Below are positions 1 through 16,118 of a stretch of 64,000 bases of DNA, in pieces. A program made the translations under genes and the position numbers. How positions within the stretch are numbered: the stretch's first letter is position 1; each line of letters starts with the position of its first letter. Location of the stretch: NCBI GenBank assembly GCA_950097015.1, contig CATNEN010000038.1, positions 17,494,001 to 17,558,000 on the forward strand. The letters are read 5' to 3'. Under the pieces are notes generated by a model, which saw only the letters and a list, made by a program, of their open reading frames with translations, made no database searches and was not told the origin of the DNA. The DNA comes from Macrostomum hystrix. Taxonomy: Eukaryota > Platyhelminthes > Macrostomidae.

Positions 1-1390
1 AAATATCTACCCAATCGGTCTCCTAAATATCTACCCAATCTGTCTCCTAAATATCTACCCAATCGGTCTCGTAAATATCTACCCAATCTGTCTCCTAAAT
101 ATCTACCCAATCGGTCTCCTAAATATCTACCTAATCTGTCTCTTTAATATCTACACAGTCTGTCTCCTAAATATCTACCCAGCCTGTCTCCTAAATATCT
201 ACCCAATCTGTCTGCTAAATATCTACCCAATCGGTCTCCTAAATATCTACCCAATCTGTCTGCTAAATATCTACCCAATCGGTCTCCTAAATATCTACCC
301 AATCGGTCTCCTAAATATCTACCTAATCTGTCTCTTTAATATCTACCCAGCCAGTCTCCTAAATATCTACCGAATCTGTCTCCTAAATATCTACCCAATC
401 GGTCTCCTAAATATCTACCCAATCTGTCTGCTAAATATCTACCCAATCGGTCTCCTAAATATCTACCCAATCTGTCTGCTAAATATCTACCCAATCGGTC
501 TCCTAAATATCTACCCAATCGGTCTCCTAAATATCTACCTAATCTGTCTCTTTAATATCTACCCAATCGGTCTCCTAAATATCTACCCAATCTGTCTCCT
601 AAATATCTACCCAATCGGTCTCCTAAATATCTACCCAATCGGTCTCCTAAATATCTACCCAATCTGTCTCCTAAATATCTACCCAATCGGTCTCGTAAAT
701 ATCTACCCAATCTGTCTCCTAAATATCTACCCAATCGGTCTCCTAAATATCTACCTAATCTGTCTCTTTAATATCTACACAGTCTGTCTCCTAAATATCT
801 ACCCAGCCTGTCTCCTAAGTATCTACCCAATCTGTCTGCTAAATATCTACCCAATCGGTCTCCTAAATATCTACCCAATCTGTCTGCTAAATATCTACCC
901 AATCGGTCTCCTAAATATCTACCCAATCGGTCTCCTAAATATCTACCTAATCTGTCTCTTTAATATCTACACAGTCTGTCTCCTAAATATCTACCCAATC
1001 TGTCTCCTAAATATCTACCCAATCGGTCTCGTAAATATCTACCCAATCTGTCTCCTAAATATCTACCCAATCGGTCTCCTAAATATCTACCTAATCTGTC
1101 TCTTTAATATCTACACAGTCTGTCTCCTAAATATCTACCCAGCCTGTCTCCTAAGTATCTACCCAATCTGTCTGCTAAATATCTACCCAATCGGTCTCCT
1201 AAATATCTACCCAATCTGTCTGCTAAATATCTACCCAATCGGTCTCCTAAATATCTACCTAATCTGTCTCTTTAATATCTACCTATTCTGTCTCCTAAAT
1301 ATCTACCCAATCTATCTCCTAAATATCTACCTAATCTGTCTCCTAAATATCTACCCAATCAGTATCCTAAATATCTACTCAACATGTACC
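1..1390. repeat. 24-bp minisatellite array
   Basis: Tandem copies of a 24-bp unit beginning AAATATCTACCC and ending in TGTCTCCT or CGGTCTCCT run from the window edge to about 1390, so the left end is not seen. Recurring variant units (CTTTAATATCTACAC, GCTAAATATC) come back in the same order several times, which indicates block duplications inside the array. The period is a multiple of three, so repetitive open frames appear on the minus strand; these are not genes. Confidence 0.95.
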
Positions 1391-2115
1391 TCAAATGGCT
1401 ACTCGATCTGTAACTCAAGCAGCTACTCACAATGGCACCCAAATGTCTTGTCAGCCAGAATCAGAATCTCTCCATGCTTGTTATTCCATACTCACCAAGT
1501 GCTCAATAATTCACAAAATTGAGTCACGATCGACCCAAATGTCACACACCAAACGTACTCGCAGTCACACGTTTTTTAACACCTGAGGGAACTCAACTAG
1601 TTGGTACCTATAGCAGGAAATGTTAAGTAGTTTGAAACCGAATTGTGTTAGTCTGTCTGCACCAGTAGCTGTTCATCAGGGACAGGAAAGTGTCAAATTT
1701 AAGGAAAATGAAATTTCCGCCAAAATCAGTAAGCTGATAGCCTGCTAGTCTGTGTCAGTATCCTACGCTGATTATAGTCAGTATAGTAATAGGTGAGCAC
1801 ATTTTTTGTTAAGATTTCCTGCATGACGGAATCAGGAAAAAATGTCTGGAATTATGGCCTAGTTAATTTCGTATTGAGAATAGGTGAAACGAACAAGCCA
1901 TTAGTTACTATAAAATATTCATAGAAAAATTTTACTCTACAAATCTGAAGATAAGGGGCAGGATCTTTTGTCTCTTTAGACACCAGAAAACTGACTGCTC
2001 TCTTGAGAACGGGCTGCAAAGTAGTTTGCTAAAAGCTTTGAAATTATTTACCGTGATTTGTAACTCTCTTTCAGGACTTTTTTTCGACTAATAAAGGTAA
2101 TCACAATGAATCACA
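1391..2115. other. unique sequence without recognised gene
   Basis: The first 200 bases still show decayed CTACTC..CTGTA units of the preceding array; the rest is AT-leaning unique DNA. I see no exon with splice sites, no RNA gene and no transposon end. Confidence 0.5.
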
Positions 2116-2742
2116 ATGAGAGTGAGGTGTAGTGTGGGAGAGTGAGGTGTAGTGTGGGAGAGTGAGGTGTAGTGTGGGAGAGTGAGGTGTAGTGTGGGAG
2201 AGTGATGTGTAGTGTGGGAGAGTGAGGTGTAGTGTGGGAGAGTGAGGTGTAGTGTGGGAGAGTGATGTGTAGTGTGGGAGAGTGAGGTGTAGTGTGGGAG
2301 AGTGAGGGGTAGTGTGGGAGAGTGAGGTGTAGTGTGGGAGAGTGAGGTGTAGTGTGGCAGAGTGAGGGGTAGTGTGGGAGAGTGAGGTGTAGTGTGGGAG
2401 AGTGAGGTGTAGTGTGGGAGAGTGAGGTGTAGTGTGGGAGAGTGAGGTGTAGTGTGGGAGAGTGAGGTGTAGTGTGGGAGAGTGAGGTGTAGTGTGGGAG
2501 AGTGAGGTGTAGTGTGGGAGAGTGAGGTGTAGTGTGGAAGAGTGAGGTGTAGTGTGGGAGAGTGAGGTGTAGTGTGGCAGAGTGAGGTGTAGTGTGGCAG
2601 AGTGAGGTGTAGTGTGGGAGAGTGAGGTGTAGTGTGGGAGAGTGAGGTGTAGTGTGGCAGAGTGAGGTGTAGTGTGGGAGAGTGAGGTGTAGTGTGGGAG
2701 AGTGAGGTGTAGTGTGGGAGAGTGAGGTGTAGTGTGAGAGAA
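2116..2742. repeat. 20-bp minisatellite array
   Basis: About 31 nearly identical copies of AGTGAGGTGTAGTGTGGGAG, differing mostly by single changes (GGGG for GGTG, TGGCAG for TGGGAG). The plus strand is strongly purine/G-T biased. A 259-residue minus-strand open frame is only the translation of this repeat. Confidence 0.97.
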
Positions 2743-3094
2743 TATTTAGCGTGAGGTATTTTAGAGTATGGAATCACATTCGTCTTCCAACAATAGTCAC
2801 GCTGCCTTACGAGTATTTTTACAACTAGCCAATCAAAATTCAAGCGCTGACAGCAAAATGATCCCATTTTACAACCTTATTTTCAACGGGAGTCAGTCTG
2901 CTAACAATCTGACTACTGCTTGTAAAAGGAATCAAGCGATTGTCTTTAAAAAAAGCATGCAAATTAGTCTATCCTAAACTAAATATGGTTTAGATTTTAC
3001 AAGTCCTCCAAAAACAGGAGCATATGCAAATCTTTCAACGAAAGGCCTCACTCACTAACTGCTCACAGACAGTTGTGCGGTTGTCGTAGCTTGA

Positions 3095-3440
3095 AAATTG
3101 GGATATTCTGAGGGCCGTAATTGATTCTTGGGCTACAACACTAGACCCAGCAGCCAGCGAGTAGGCGATTCTGCCCATTTCGCTGACTCCTGAGCACACA
3201 CGCACACAGATACTGTACGCAGGCACACGCTCACACAGGTGTGTACATCTGCCCAGACTTTCTCATCGTCAGGCAGTGTATACTTCTCACTGTGCCTCAG
3301 AGGCCTAAATTGCACGACAAGTCCCCAAGCCTTCTCTCCGCGGCTGCGCCCCAAATGAATGTGGCCTCGCCGTGGAATCGAGCTCAGGGACCTTGGTGCG
3401 ACAGGCAAACGCGTTAACCACTCTGCCACTCACCACCCAG
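3095..3440 (-). mobile_element. SINE family 1 copy, minus orientation
   Basis: Read on the minus strand it begins with a tRNA-like head: box A (GTGGCAGAGTGGTTAACGCG) and box B (AGCTCGATTCC), then a body shared with copies at 22850, 24308, 25451, 59170, 61233 and 63103 (CGAGGCCACATTCATTTGGG, GCGCAGCCGCGGAGAGAAGG, CACCTGTGTGAGCGTGTGCC). Small open frames over it are shadows of the repeat. Confidence 0.85.
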
Positions 3441-4014
3441 ATAAAAATGTTGTACATGAAATTCGAAAAAGCAAAGCTAAACAATATTTAGCGCAACTTT
3501 CAACCATTGTGTTGCTAAAATATAAATTAAAATTTCATATGGTGAAGCAGCATTTTTAAATAATATATTTTTTGTTTAATAATAAATTCGACCGTAAATA
3601 AATAAACATATTCCACTTATAGCGTAAGCGTAAATATATATATATTATATTAGTTCCGCTTTATGTCTTAGTGTGCATATAAGAAATGTATGTAAATAGA
3701 GAAACATATTTGATTGCCACAGAGAAGCTAGCAAAATAATGACAAGAAGATAAAGCGACGAGGCTGCAAACCGGGGCCTACTCTTATTTAGGCATGAGCA
3801 TGAGACTAATAAAAAACATGTTACAAAATTATTGTTAATCAAGTTAAACCATCAGTTACTAGGTGCTTTAGCAATACAACTGGCTGTCGCAGACTCAAAA
3901 GTTAATATAGAAAGACTGAATAATGAACTAAAAACTGATAAATATATTTTAGTAGACAGTAATAATTATACCTGATAATATTTTTAGTGAAAAAACTTAT
4001 TTTTAAGTAAATGT
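3441..4014. other. AT-rich spacer
   Basis: AT-rich unique sequence between a SINE and the next array; no supported gene or RNA. Confidence 0.5.
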
Positions 4015-6170
4015 TACGGATTTGGGGAGTAGGAGTGACAGATTTGAGGATTAGGAGTGACAGATTTGAGGATTAGGAGTGACAGATTTGAGGATTAGGA
4101 GTGACAGATTTGAGGATTAGGAGTGACAGATTTGAGGATTAGGAGTGACAGATTTGAGGATTAGGAGTGACAGATTTGAGGAGTAGGAGTGACAGATTTG
4201 AGGATTAGGAGTGACAGATTTGAGGATTCGGAGTGACGTATTTGAGGGTTAGGAGTGACGGTCTTGAGGATTAGGAGTGACAGATTTGAGGATTAGGAGT
4301 GACAGATTTGAGGAATAGGAGTGACAGATTTGAAGATTAGGAGTGACAGATTTGAATATTTGGAGTGACAGATTTGAGGAGAAGGAGTGACAGATTTGAG
4401 GATTAGGAGTCACAGATTTGAGGAGTAGGAGTGAAAGATTTGAATATTTGGAGTGACAGATTTGAGGAGTAGGAGTGACAGATTTGAGGATTAGGAGTGA
4501 CAGATTTGAGGAGTAGGAGTGACAGATTTGAGGATTAGGAGTGACGGTCTTGAGGATTAGGAGTGACAGATTTGAGGATTAGGAGTGACAGATTTGAGGA
4601 TTAGGAGTGACAGATTTGAAGATTAGGAGTGACAGATTTGAATATTTGGAGTGACAGATTTGAGGAGAAGGAGTGACAGATTTGAGGATTAGGAGTCACA
4701 GATTTGAGGAGTAGGAGTGAAAGATTTGAATATTTGGAGTGAAAGATTTGAGGAGTAGCAGTGACAGATTTGAATATTTGGAGTGAAAGATTTGAGGAGT
4801 AGGAGTGACAGATTTGAGGAGTAGGAGTGACAGATTTGAGGATTAGGAGTGACAGATTTGAGGATTAGGAGTGACAGATTTGACTATTTGGAGTGACAGA
4901 TTTGAGGATTAGGAGTCACAGATTTGAGGAGTAGGAGTGAAAGATTTGAATATTTGGAGTGAAAGATTTGAGGAGTAGCAGTGACAGATTTGAATATTTG
5001 GAGTGAAAGATTTGAGGAGTAGGAGTGACAGATTTGAGGAGTAGGAGTGACAGATTTGAGGAGTAGGAGTGACAGATTTGAGGATTAGGAGTGACAGATT
5101 TGAGGATTCGGAGTGACGTATTTGAGGGTTAGGAGTGACGGTCTTGAGGATTAGGAGTGACAGATTTGAGGATTAGGAGTGACAGATTTGAGGAATAGGA
5201 GTGACAGATTTGAAGATTAGGAGTGACAGATTTGAATATTTGGAGTGACAGATTTGAGGAGAAGGAGTGACAGATTTGAGGATTAGGAGTCACAGATTTG
5301 AGGAGTAGGAGTGAAAGATTTGAATATTTGGAGTGACAGATTTGAGGAGTAGGAGTGACAGATTTGAGGATTAGGAGTGACAGATTTGAGGAGTAGGAGT
5401 GACAGATTTGAGGATTAGGAGTGACGGTCTTGAGGATTAGGAGTGACAGATTTGAGGATTAGGAGTGACAGATTTGAGGAGTAGGAGTGAAAGATTTGAA
5501 TATTTGGAGTGACAGATTTGAATATTTGGAGTGACAGATTTGAGGAGAAGGAGTGACAGATTTGAGGATTAGGAGTCACAGATTTGAGGAGTAGGAGTGA
5601 AAGATTTGAATATTTGGAGTGAAAGATTTGAGGAGTAGCAGTGACAGATTTGAATATTTGGAGTGAAAGATTTGAGGAGTAGGAGTGACAGATTTGAGGA
5701 GTAGGAGTGACAGATTTGAGGATTAGGAGTGACAGATTTGAGGATTAGGAGTGACAGATTTGACTATTTGGAGTGACAGATTTGAGGATTAGGAGTCACA
5801 GATTTGAGGATTAGGAGTGACAGATTTGAGGATTAGGAGTGACAGATTTGAGGATTAGGAGTGACAGATTTGAGGATTAGGAGTCACAGATTTGAGGAGT
5901 AGGAGTGACAGATTTGAGGATTAGGAGTGACAGATTTGAGGAGTAGGAGTGACAGATTTGAGGATTAGGAGTGATGGATTTGAGGGTTAGGAGTGACAGA
6001 TGTGAGGATTAGGAGTGACAGATTTGAGGATTGGGAGTGATGGTTTTGAGGATTAGGAGTGACAGATTTGAGGATTAGGAGTGACAGATTTGAGGATTAG
6101 GAGTGACAGATTTGAGGATTAGGAGTGACAGATTTGAGGATTAGGAGTGACGGTTTTGAGGATTAGAAGT
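4015..6170. repeat. 22-bp minisatellite with higher-order structure
   Basis: Nearly 100 copies of a 22-bp unit (GGATTAGGAGTGACAGATTT plus GA) with marked variants: GAGTAGGAGTGA, TGAATATTTGGAGTGA, GGAGTGACGTATTTGAGGG. The rare variants reappear in the same order about 880 bp apart (for example 4231 and 5111), which is 40 units, so a large block was duplicated inside the array. Confidence 0.97.
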
Positions 6171-6634
6171 TTAATCTTTGAGTTAATTTTCAAATTTAAA
6201 GTTCCCCAATTGGAGTTAAATTTAACCCACAAGAGATTGCGGCCAGTGTTAAAAGTACAGAAAAAAGGCGAATCTTCGGACTTGGTCAACTATAAATTGT
6301 AAATATACAAGTGCTTGTATTTGCTATGCAGTAGTAAAAAAATTGTCTGCGATAAGAGAATTCAAATTCAGTGACCAAACAATTTAGTTCAAGAGTAAAA
6401 TAAGGACGAGTAGAGAGAGAAAAAAGCACAAGCAACACAGTTATTTGGGAAGCTGAGAAAATCAGCATGCAATTGTCTAGGCATGCCAGACGGGGATAAC
6501 TCAGTAGCTTAGTGTAGTTTAGTATTTGAAAAGTTACCAGTATTTTTGATAATTTGTTAATCAGAACTGAAGCTAGTCATTTTTCTGTTCAGCTCGCCAA
6601 ATTTTTCTGCCGATGCGAATTCATTTATTTCTAC
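6171..6634. other. 3' flank of the Ral gene
   Basis: Unique AT-rich sequence. On the minus strand an AATAAA lies at 6629-6624, only about 6 bases after the Ral stop codon, implying a very short 3' UTR. Nothing else is recognised. Confidence 0.6.
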
Positions 6635-10448
<3,814 letters not shown>

Positions 10449-10989
10449 CTAGTCTTATATACTAAAAATGAAATGGTTGCTTGGTTGCTTGTAATTGATT
10501 TTCTCCCGAACGGCTCAACCGATTTTCACCATTTCTTCACCAAAATATGCCAAATATGGGCAGAATTTTACACGTATTTTTAATAAGCTTAACTTCATTG
10601 TTAAGGGGATTAAATATTCGAAAAACTGTTTTAGATAGGATTTTTAATGCATTTCATCAGAGCCAGTTTTGTCAACGTGCATTCCACTGCCAATTTTAAT
10701 GATTGCATCAGGGCCAGTTTTGTTAATAGTGAGTACACTGATAAGAATTTCACTGTGTCAAATGTACATAGCTATGTCAACCCCACTGGCGAGACAGTCA
10801 GTGCGAATTTATAAATAGATTACATCACAGCTTTTCTCACCCGTGTGTGTGATTTGAATAGGTAAAATGTGCATAGCCCTGCAGACTTCAATTCAACGAT
10901 ATATTGAGACATCTACTCCTTTCTTACTACAACATATAAATCATCAAATCTTTAACAAAATGTCAATCGAGAAAAGTGTCCAACAGTTT

Positions 10990-12830
10990 TTTAAATGTCT
11001 AACAGTTTTTTTAATGTCCTACAGTTTTCTACATGTGTTTACCAGTATTCTAAAAGTGTTTACCAGTATTCTAAATGTTTTTACCAGTATTCTAAATGTG
11101 TTTACCAGTATTCTAAATGTGTTTACCAGTATTCTAAATGTGTTTACCAGTATTCTAAATGTGTTTACCAGTATTCTAAATGTGTTTACCCGTATTCTAA
11201 ATGTGTTTACCAGTATTCTAAATGTGTTTACCAGTATTCTAAATGTGTTTACCAGTATTCTAAATGTGTTTACCAGTATTCTAAATGTGTTTACCAGTAT
11301 TCTAAACGTGTTTACCAGTATTATAAATGTGTTTACCAGCACTCTAAATGTGTTTACCAGTTTTCTAATTGTGTTTACCTGTTTTATAAATGTGTTTACC
11401 AGTACTCTAAATGTGTTTACCAGTACTCTAAATGTGTTTAACAGTTTTCTAATTGTGTATACCACTATTCTAAATGTGTTTAATAGTTTTCTAAATGTGT
11501 TTACCAGTATTATAAATGTGTTTACCAGTAGTCTTTATGTGTTTAACAGTTTTCTAAATGTGTCTACCAGTTTTCTAAATGTTTTTACCAGTAGTCTAAA
11601 TGTGTTTACCAGTATTATAAATGTGTTTACCAGTTTTCTAATTGTGTTTACCAGTTTTCTAAATGTGTTTACCTGTTTTCAAAATGTGTTTACCAGTATT
11701 TTAAATGTGTTTAACATTTTTCTAAAAGTCTTCAACTGTTTTCTAAAAGTGTTTAACCGTTTTCTAAATGTATTTATCAGTTTTCTAAATGTATTTATCA
11801 GTTTTCAAAATGTGTTTACCAGTATTCTAAATGTGTTTAACATTTTTCTAAAAGTCTTCAACTGTTTTCTAAAAGTGTTTAACCGTTTTCTAAATGTATT
11901 TATCAGTTTTCTAAATATATTTATCAGTTTTCAAAATGTGTTTACCAGTTATTCTAAATGTGTTTAACATTTTTCTAAATGTGTTTACCAGTTTTCTAAA
12001 TGTGTTTACCAGTTTTATAAATGTGTTTACCAGTTTTCTAAATGTGTTTATCAGTTTTCTAAAAGTGTTTACGAGTATTCTAAATGTGTTTACCAGTTTT
12101 TTAAAGTGTTTAACGGGTTTCTAAATGTGTTTAACAGTTTTCTAAATGTCTTTAACAGTTTTCTAAATGTGTCCAACAGTTTTTAATGTGTTTACAGGTT
12201 TCTAAATGTATTTAACAGTTTTCTAAATGTTTTATCAGTTTTCTAAACGTGTTTATCAGTTTTCTAATTGTGTTTAACAGTTTTCTAAAAGCGTTTAATA
12301 GTTTTCTAAATGTGTCCAACAGTTTTCTAAAAGTGTTTAACCGTTTTCTAAATGTGTTTAACAGCTTTCAAAAGTGTCTAAAAGTTTTTTAATGTGTTTA
12401 TAGGTTTCTAAATGTGTTCAACAGTTTTCGCAATGTGTTTAACATTTTTCTAAATGTGTTTACCTGTTTTCTAAATGCGTTTTCCAGTGTTCTAAATATG
12501 TTTAACAGTTTTCTAAATCCGTTTTCCAGTATTCTAAATGTTTTTTTTCCAGAATTCTAAATGTGTTTATCAGTTTTCTAAACGTTTATATTAGTTTTCT
12601 AAATGTGTTTACCATTTTTCTAAAAGTGTTGAACTGTTTTCTAAATGTGTTTATCAGTTTTCTAAATGTGTTAAATAGTTTTTTAAGGTGTAAATCGTTT
12701 TTCAAAATGTTTCCAGTAGTTTTTTAATGTGTTTAATATTTTTCTAAATGATTTCAAGAGTTTTCTAAATGTGTCCAGTAATTACCGCTTTTCTAAATGC
12801 GTCTAAAAGTTTTTTAATTCGTTTATTGGT
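10990..12830. repeat. 21-bp minisatellite array
   Basis: Units of about 21 bp (TGTGTTTACCAGTATTCTAAA) that are near-identical at the left end and increasingly diverged and length-variable to the right. A segment around 11690-11810 is repeated at 11810-11940. The 366-residue plus-strand and 148-residue minus-strand frames are repeat translations. Confidence 0.95.
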
Positions 12831-12844
12831 TAAAAATGGTTATT

Positions 12845-13390
12845 TGCTGCTGGTGGGATTAGTTCTCTGCTGCAGGGGGGGATTAGTTCTCTGCTGCAGG
12901 GGGGGAATTAGTTCTCTGCTGCTGGGGGGGAATTAGGGGGGGAATTAGTTCTCTGCTGCTGAGGGGAATTAGGGGGGAATTAGTTCTCTGCTGCTGAGGG
13001 GAATTAGGGGGGAATTAGTTCTCTGCTGCTGAGGGGAATTAGGGGAGAATTAGTTCTCTGCTGCTAGGGGGGAATTAGGGGGGAATTACTGCTGGGGGGA
13101 ATTAGCTCTCTGCTGCTGGGGAGAATTAGTTCTCTGCTGCTGGGGGGAATTAGGGGGAATTAGTTCTCTGCTGCTGGGGGGAATTAGTTCTCTGCTGCTG
13201 TGGGGAATTAGTTCTCTACTGCTGGGGGGAATTAGTTCTCTGCTGCTGGGGGGAATTAGGGGGGAATTAGTTCTCTGCTGCAGGGGGGGAAATTAGTTCT
13301 CTGCTGCTGGGGGGAATTAGGGGGGAATTAGTTCTTTGCTGCAGGGGGGAAATTAGTTCTCTGCTGCTGAGGGGGGGACATTCGTTTTTT
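12845..13390. repeat. G-run minisatellite (GGGGGGAATTAGTTCTCTGC)
   Basis: Tandem units built from GGGGGGAATTAGTTCTCTGC plus TGCT, with shortened GGGGGGAATTA units interspersed. The many runs of four or more G on the plus strand are regularly spaced, so G-quadruplex formation is possible. Confidence 0.93.
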
Positions 13391-14008
13391 ATTGCTGAGG
13401 GGATAGTATTCACATGTACCTCAGTAGCATTAAGCTGAGTTGTATCAAACGGAAGTTACTTGGGTTATTTTTGCCCCAATGGGGCTCTTGGTGTACTGAC
13501 CGAATGTCTCAGAATGTATTCAAGCTCAGCCTGACTATTTTTGTATTTAGTGAGAATTCTAATTCTCGTTGACTCGCAATAACGTATATTCGCAATCAGG
13601 GAAATTATGACTGACGAAATGAGTTTACGTTTTTGTTTGCTTTCAGGTGTTTTATCCTTCTGCATTGCACAAGATTTTTTTGTCTGACCAGTAGTGCTCC
13701 CCGAAGGGGGGCAAAACTTGCTAGTCTATATACTAATTTTATTAATTAACTTTTTGCACTGCTAAATGGGTGTCGGAAATTCCGTGTCTAATTTTGTTAT
13801 TTGCATTTTAAAAGGCAAAAAAGCGACTAAAAAATTATAATTTTGAGATTCTGTGCCATTCTTTCTTACTCCAGATGGGATTTTGTACTGTTGGACAAAT
13901 ATAGAAGATTAGTACACCCAATATCGAAATTACTCTTTTACTGTAGAGCCCAAAACCAAAGACTAAAAATAATGATACTTAGAATTGTTCCCATACTCTT
14001 TTAATTGC

Positions 14009-15849
14009 TTACTGCAGCAAGTCCTCTAGGCAGGACATGACAGCGGTGGCTCTACTAGCCAGCATCTTGGCCCACAATGTCACCTGACCCTTCACCACAA
14101 AGTCATCGATTGACTGATTGTCACCGGCTTCTTCACAGCGAAGACCAGCCAGCCAGGCGTCGCTAGCTGGCCTACAGCCGGTTGAGTTCGGCACAATTAA
14201 TCGCTCCGACATGCCCGGCACAGATGCCAAGCTACTTCCCGACAGCCTAGAAAGCTCTTCTGTCACCATCCAGACGTCCCAGCCGGCTTCAGTGACCGCG
14301 GTGACGAGATCGGATCGTACAGAGTCGCCAAAGTAGGCAATAGTCCTGCCAGTCGGTTTCTCAGATTCGCTCAGTCTAGGATGAAGAAATCTTCGCTCAA
14401 ACTCGGCGGCGCTGCCCCCAATGTAGGCCTTGCCTCGACCGAATGGCAGTCGTTCGAAATGGCGCGTGGAAGCGGAATTGAAAAAGAAATTCGGCTTGTT
14501 AGCCTCCAATAAGCAACAGTCGAACAGGTCGGGCCAATCAGCGCCCAGGATGTACTCAAGGTGTCTGGCTCCGAATTGAGCCTCGGATGAGGATAAAAGA
14601 AACACATAGACTCCACTACGGCGAAGTTGGCTCAATAGGTCTCGAACTCCGGAAGTCACTGGGCAGAGATAATTGCCAGGATTGGCAAGAACGGCTTTGA
14701 AATAAGAGCCGCCGTCTGAGTAGACGTGAATCAAAGCGGAGTAGCAATCCCGCCATAGGGCGCTGCAGTCGGCTAAAGGCTCTGAACGGCTCTCCTCGGC
14801 CATGTCCACCTGCGGATTCGAGTTCAACAATGGGCCATTATGTAAACTGAGGGGAAAGGAATAAAAATTACACCTAACCGATTTGGGCTATATCTACCGC
14901 ATCTATCTCGGAGCGCATCCGAAGGCTGTGTACATCTTGTACAGTCCATGGACTGGGAGGCTAATACCCATTTTACTACGGGGTGAACTAGGAAATTAAG
15001 TGTCTTGATCTAGCGGGCGGAGAATGTGAATGGAGAGGAGGCAATTCTGACCATTTCGCTGAATCCTGAGCACACACGCACACAGAGACTGTACGCAGGC
15101 ACAGCTCACACAGGTGTTTACACCTGCCCTGATTTTCTCATCGTCAGGCAGTGTACACTTTCACTGTGCCTTGGAGATTGGCCACCAAGCTTTCTCTCTG
15201 CGGCTGTGCCCCAAATAAATGTGGCCTCGCCGCGGAATCGAGCTCAGGGACCTCTGCCACCCACCCACTGGAATTACTTAAAGTAGGATTTATGGTATGA
15301 TAATGCAAAAACTAGCGGCAGATATTCAAAACGACAAGTTTTTAGATGTACTTTCTAATTGTAAGGCATTGTTATATAAAAATTTTTATCTAAAAGCAAA
15401 GCAGAAATGTATTGAATGCGCACCAGCTTAGCAAAGATCAGACTGCCAGGCAGGTCATAATGGGTGTCCTGAAATCGGTAGCGACCCTCGCGCTCGTGCC
15501 GATAGCCGCTAGTCAGAGCATCGTCGGCGAATGCCGGCCGACCGTCGGGCGGGTAGGCAACCCTGGCGTCCAACTGTTTTGTGCCGTGGCAGACCCGCAG
15601 AGCTGAGCCTGTCGGCGACATCAAAAGCAAATTGCCGGCTAATTTATCTAGCATTGCGGCGCGACTCATAATGCCACACTCCATTGGCGACCAATCTAAG
15701 CGACGCAATCTTTCAGGATAGCCCCGATGATTGATTAGATAATCAGCTAGCTGGCCATAGACTAGGTTGACAAGGTTGCGCAACTGATAACGACCCAGGG
15801 TTAGATCGATATCGAATCCAACCGCGCTGTACTTTAATAGTCGATTCAT
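14009..15849 (-). CDS. NT5DC1: NT5DC1-like HAD-superfamily 5'-nucleotidase, 2 exons
   Basis: Exon 1 is 15849-15424 and exon 2 is 14809-14009, joined in phase 0 to about 408 residues (human NT5DC1 is about 455). The family belongs to the IMP-GMP-specific 5'-nucleotidase group of HAD hydrolases; the substrate of NT5DC1 itself is not settled. Seen: the nucleophile motif GFDIDLTLGRY near residue 11 (DxDxT), the HGTK segment, DLPGSLIFAKLVDM across the splice junction, the motif II region VFLLSSSEAQFGARHLEYILG, DLFDCCLLEANKPNFF, and the acidic motif YFGDSVRSDL near the C-terminus. The donor is CTG|GTGCGC, slightly atypical, chosen because it restores the conserved A-K/R-x-V-D run. A 3' ATTAAA lies just beyond the stop. 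The intron holds fragments of both SINE families. The start codon is 270 bp from the divergent ZNRF3-like gene. Confidence 0.9.
14895..15010 (-). mobile_element. SINE family 2 fragment
   Basis: Contains ACAGTCCATGGACTGGGAGG and GGGGTGAACTAGG..TTAAGTGTC, matching the 3' half of the full-length SINE 2 at 63509 in reverse. It lies in the NT5DC1-like intron and the tRNA-like head is lost. Confidence 0.7.
15040..15265 (-). mobile_element. SINE family 1, truncated copy
   Basis: The reverse-strand body (CACACCTGTGTGAGC-like, GGCGAGGCCACATTTATTTG, GCTCGATTCC) matches SINE 1. Box A and part of the middle are missing. It sits in the intron of the NT5DC1-like gene. Confidence 0.75.
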
Positions 15850-16118
15850 TTGTTATTATCGAGGACTATGCAGCTGAAAAGATCAGTGAGCAATGTTTTG
15901 TATGAAACTGAAATGCGCTTCATCAAGCTTTCTAGATTTATGCTTACAATATTCTAAATGCCGTCTAGCGCCGTTTCTATAGCTGAGATACTCGCAGCCA
16001 ATCAGAGACGAGTTCCGTAGATATATATATATAAAGAAAATAAAGCAACGAATATTTCTTCGTATAAACAACGACAAACTGAGCTGTTGCAGTTGACAAA
16101 TTTAAAAATTATTCAGCA
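15850..16118. promoter_or_regulatory. shared upstream region of two divergent genes
   Basis: These 269 bp separate the start codons of the minus-strand NT5DC1-like gene and the plus-strand ZNRF3/RNF43-like gene, so both promoters or 5' UTRs must lie here. A TATA-like tract (ATATATATATATAAAG, 16020-16035) is 85-100 bp upstream of the plus-strand start. A role as bidirectional promoter is inferred from layout only. Confidence 0.4.

Larger units (their letters stand above)
10453..13724 (+). mobile_element. Helitron-like non-autonomous unit containing two arrays
   Basis: The left end reads TC-TTATATACTA followed, about 60 bases in, by CCGAACGGCTCAACCGATTT, a motif I associate with 5' ends of animal Helitrons. 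The right end at 13721-13724 is CTAG, preceded about 10 bases earlier by a short GC hairpin (CTCCCCGAAGGGGGG at 13696-13710), the classic Helitron 3' end. Both ends abut another copy of the junction CTAG-TCT..ATATACTA, so it looks like one unit of a head-to-tail series. No Rep/helicase coding is present. The unit is mostly filled by the arrays at 10990-12830 and 12845-13390. The family assignment is inference. Confidence 0.5.

Noticed and set aside
1-1390. CRISPR-like array of short repeats
   Set aside because: Units are contiguous tandem copies without unique spacers and lie in intron-containing eukaryotic DNA.
2088-2867. 259-codon minus-strand frame
   Set aside because: Repeat of LTLPHYTS-type translation of the 20-bp array.
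10867-11967. 366-codon plus-strand open frame
   Set aside because: Translation of the 21-bp array; open in several frames and on both strands because the period is a multiple of three.
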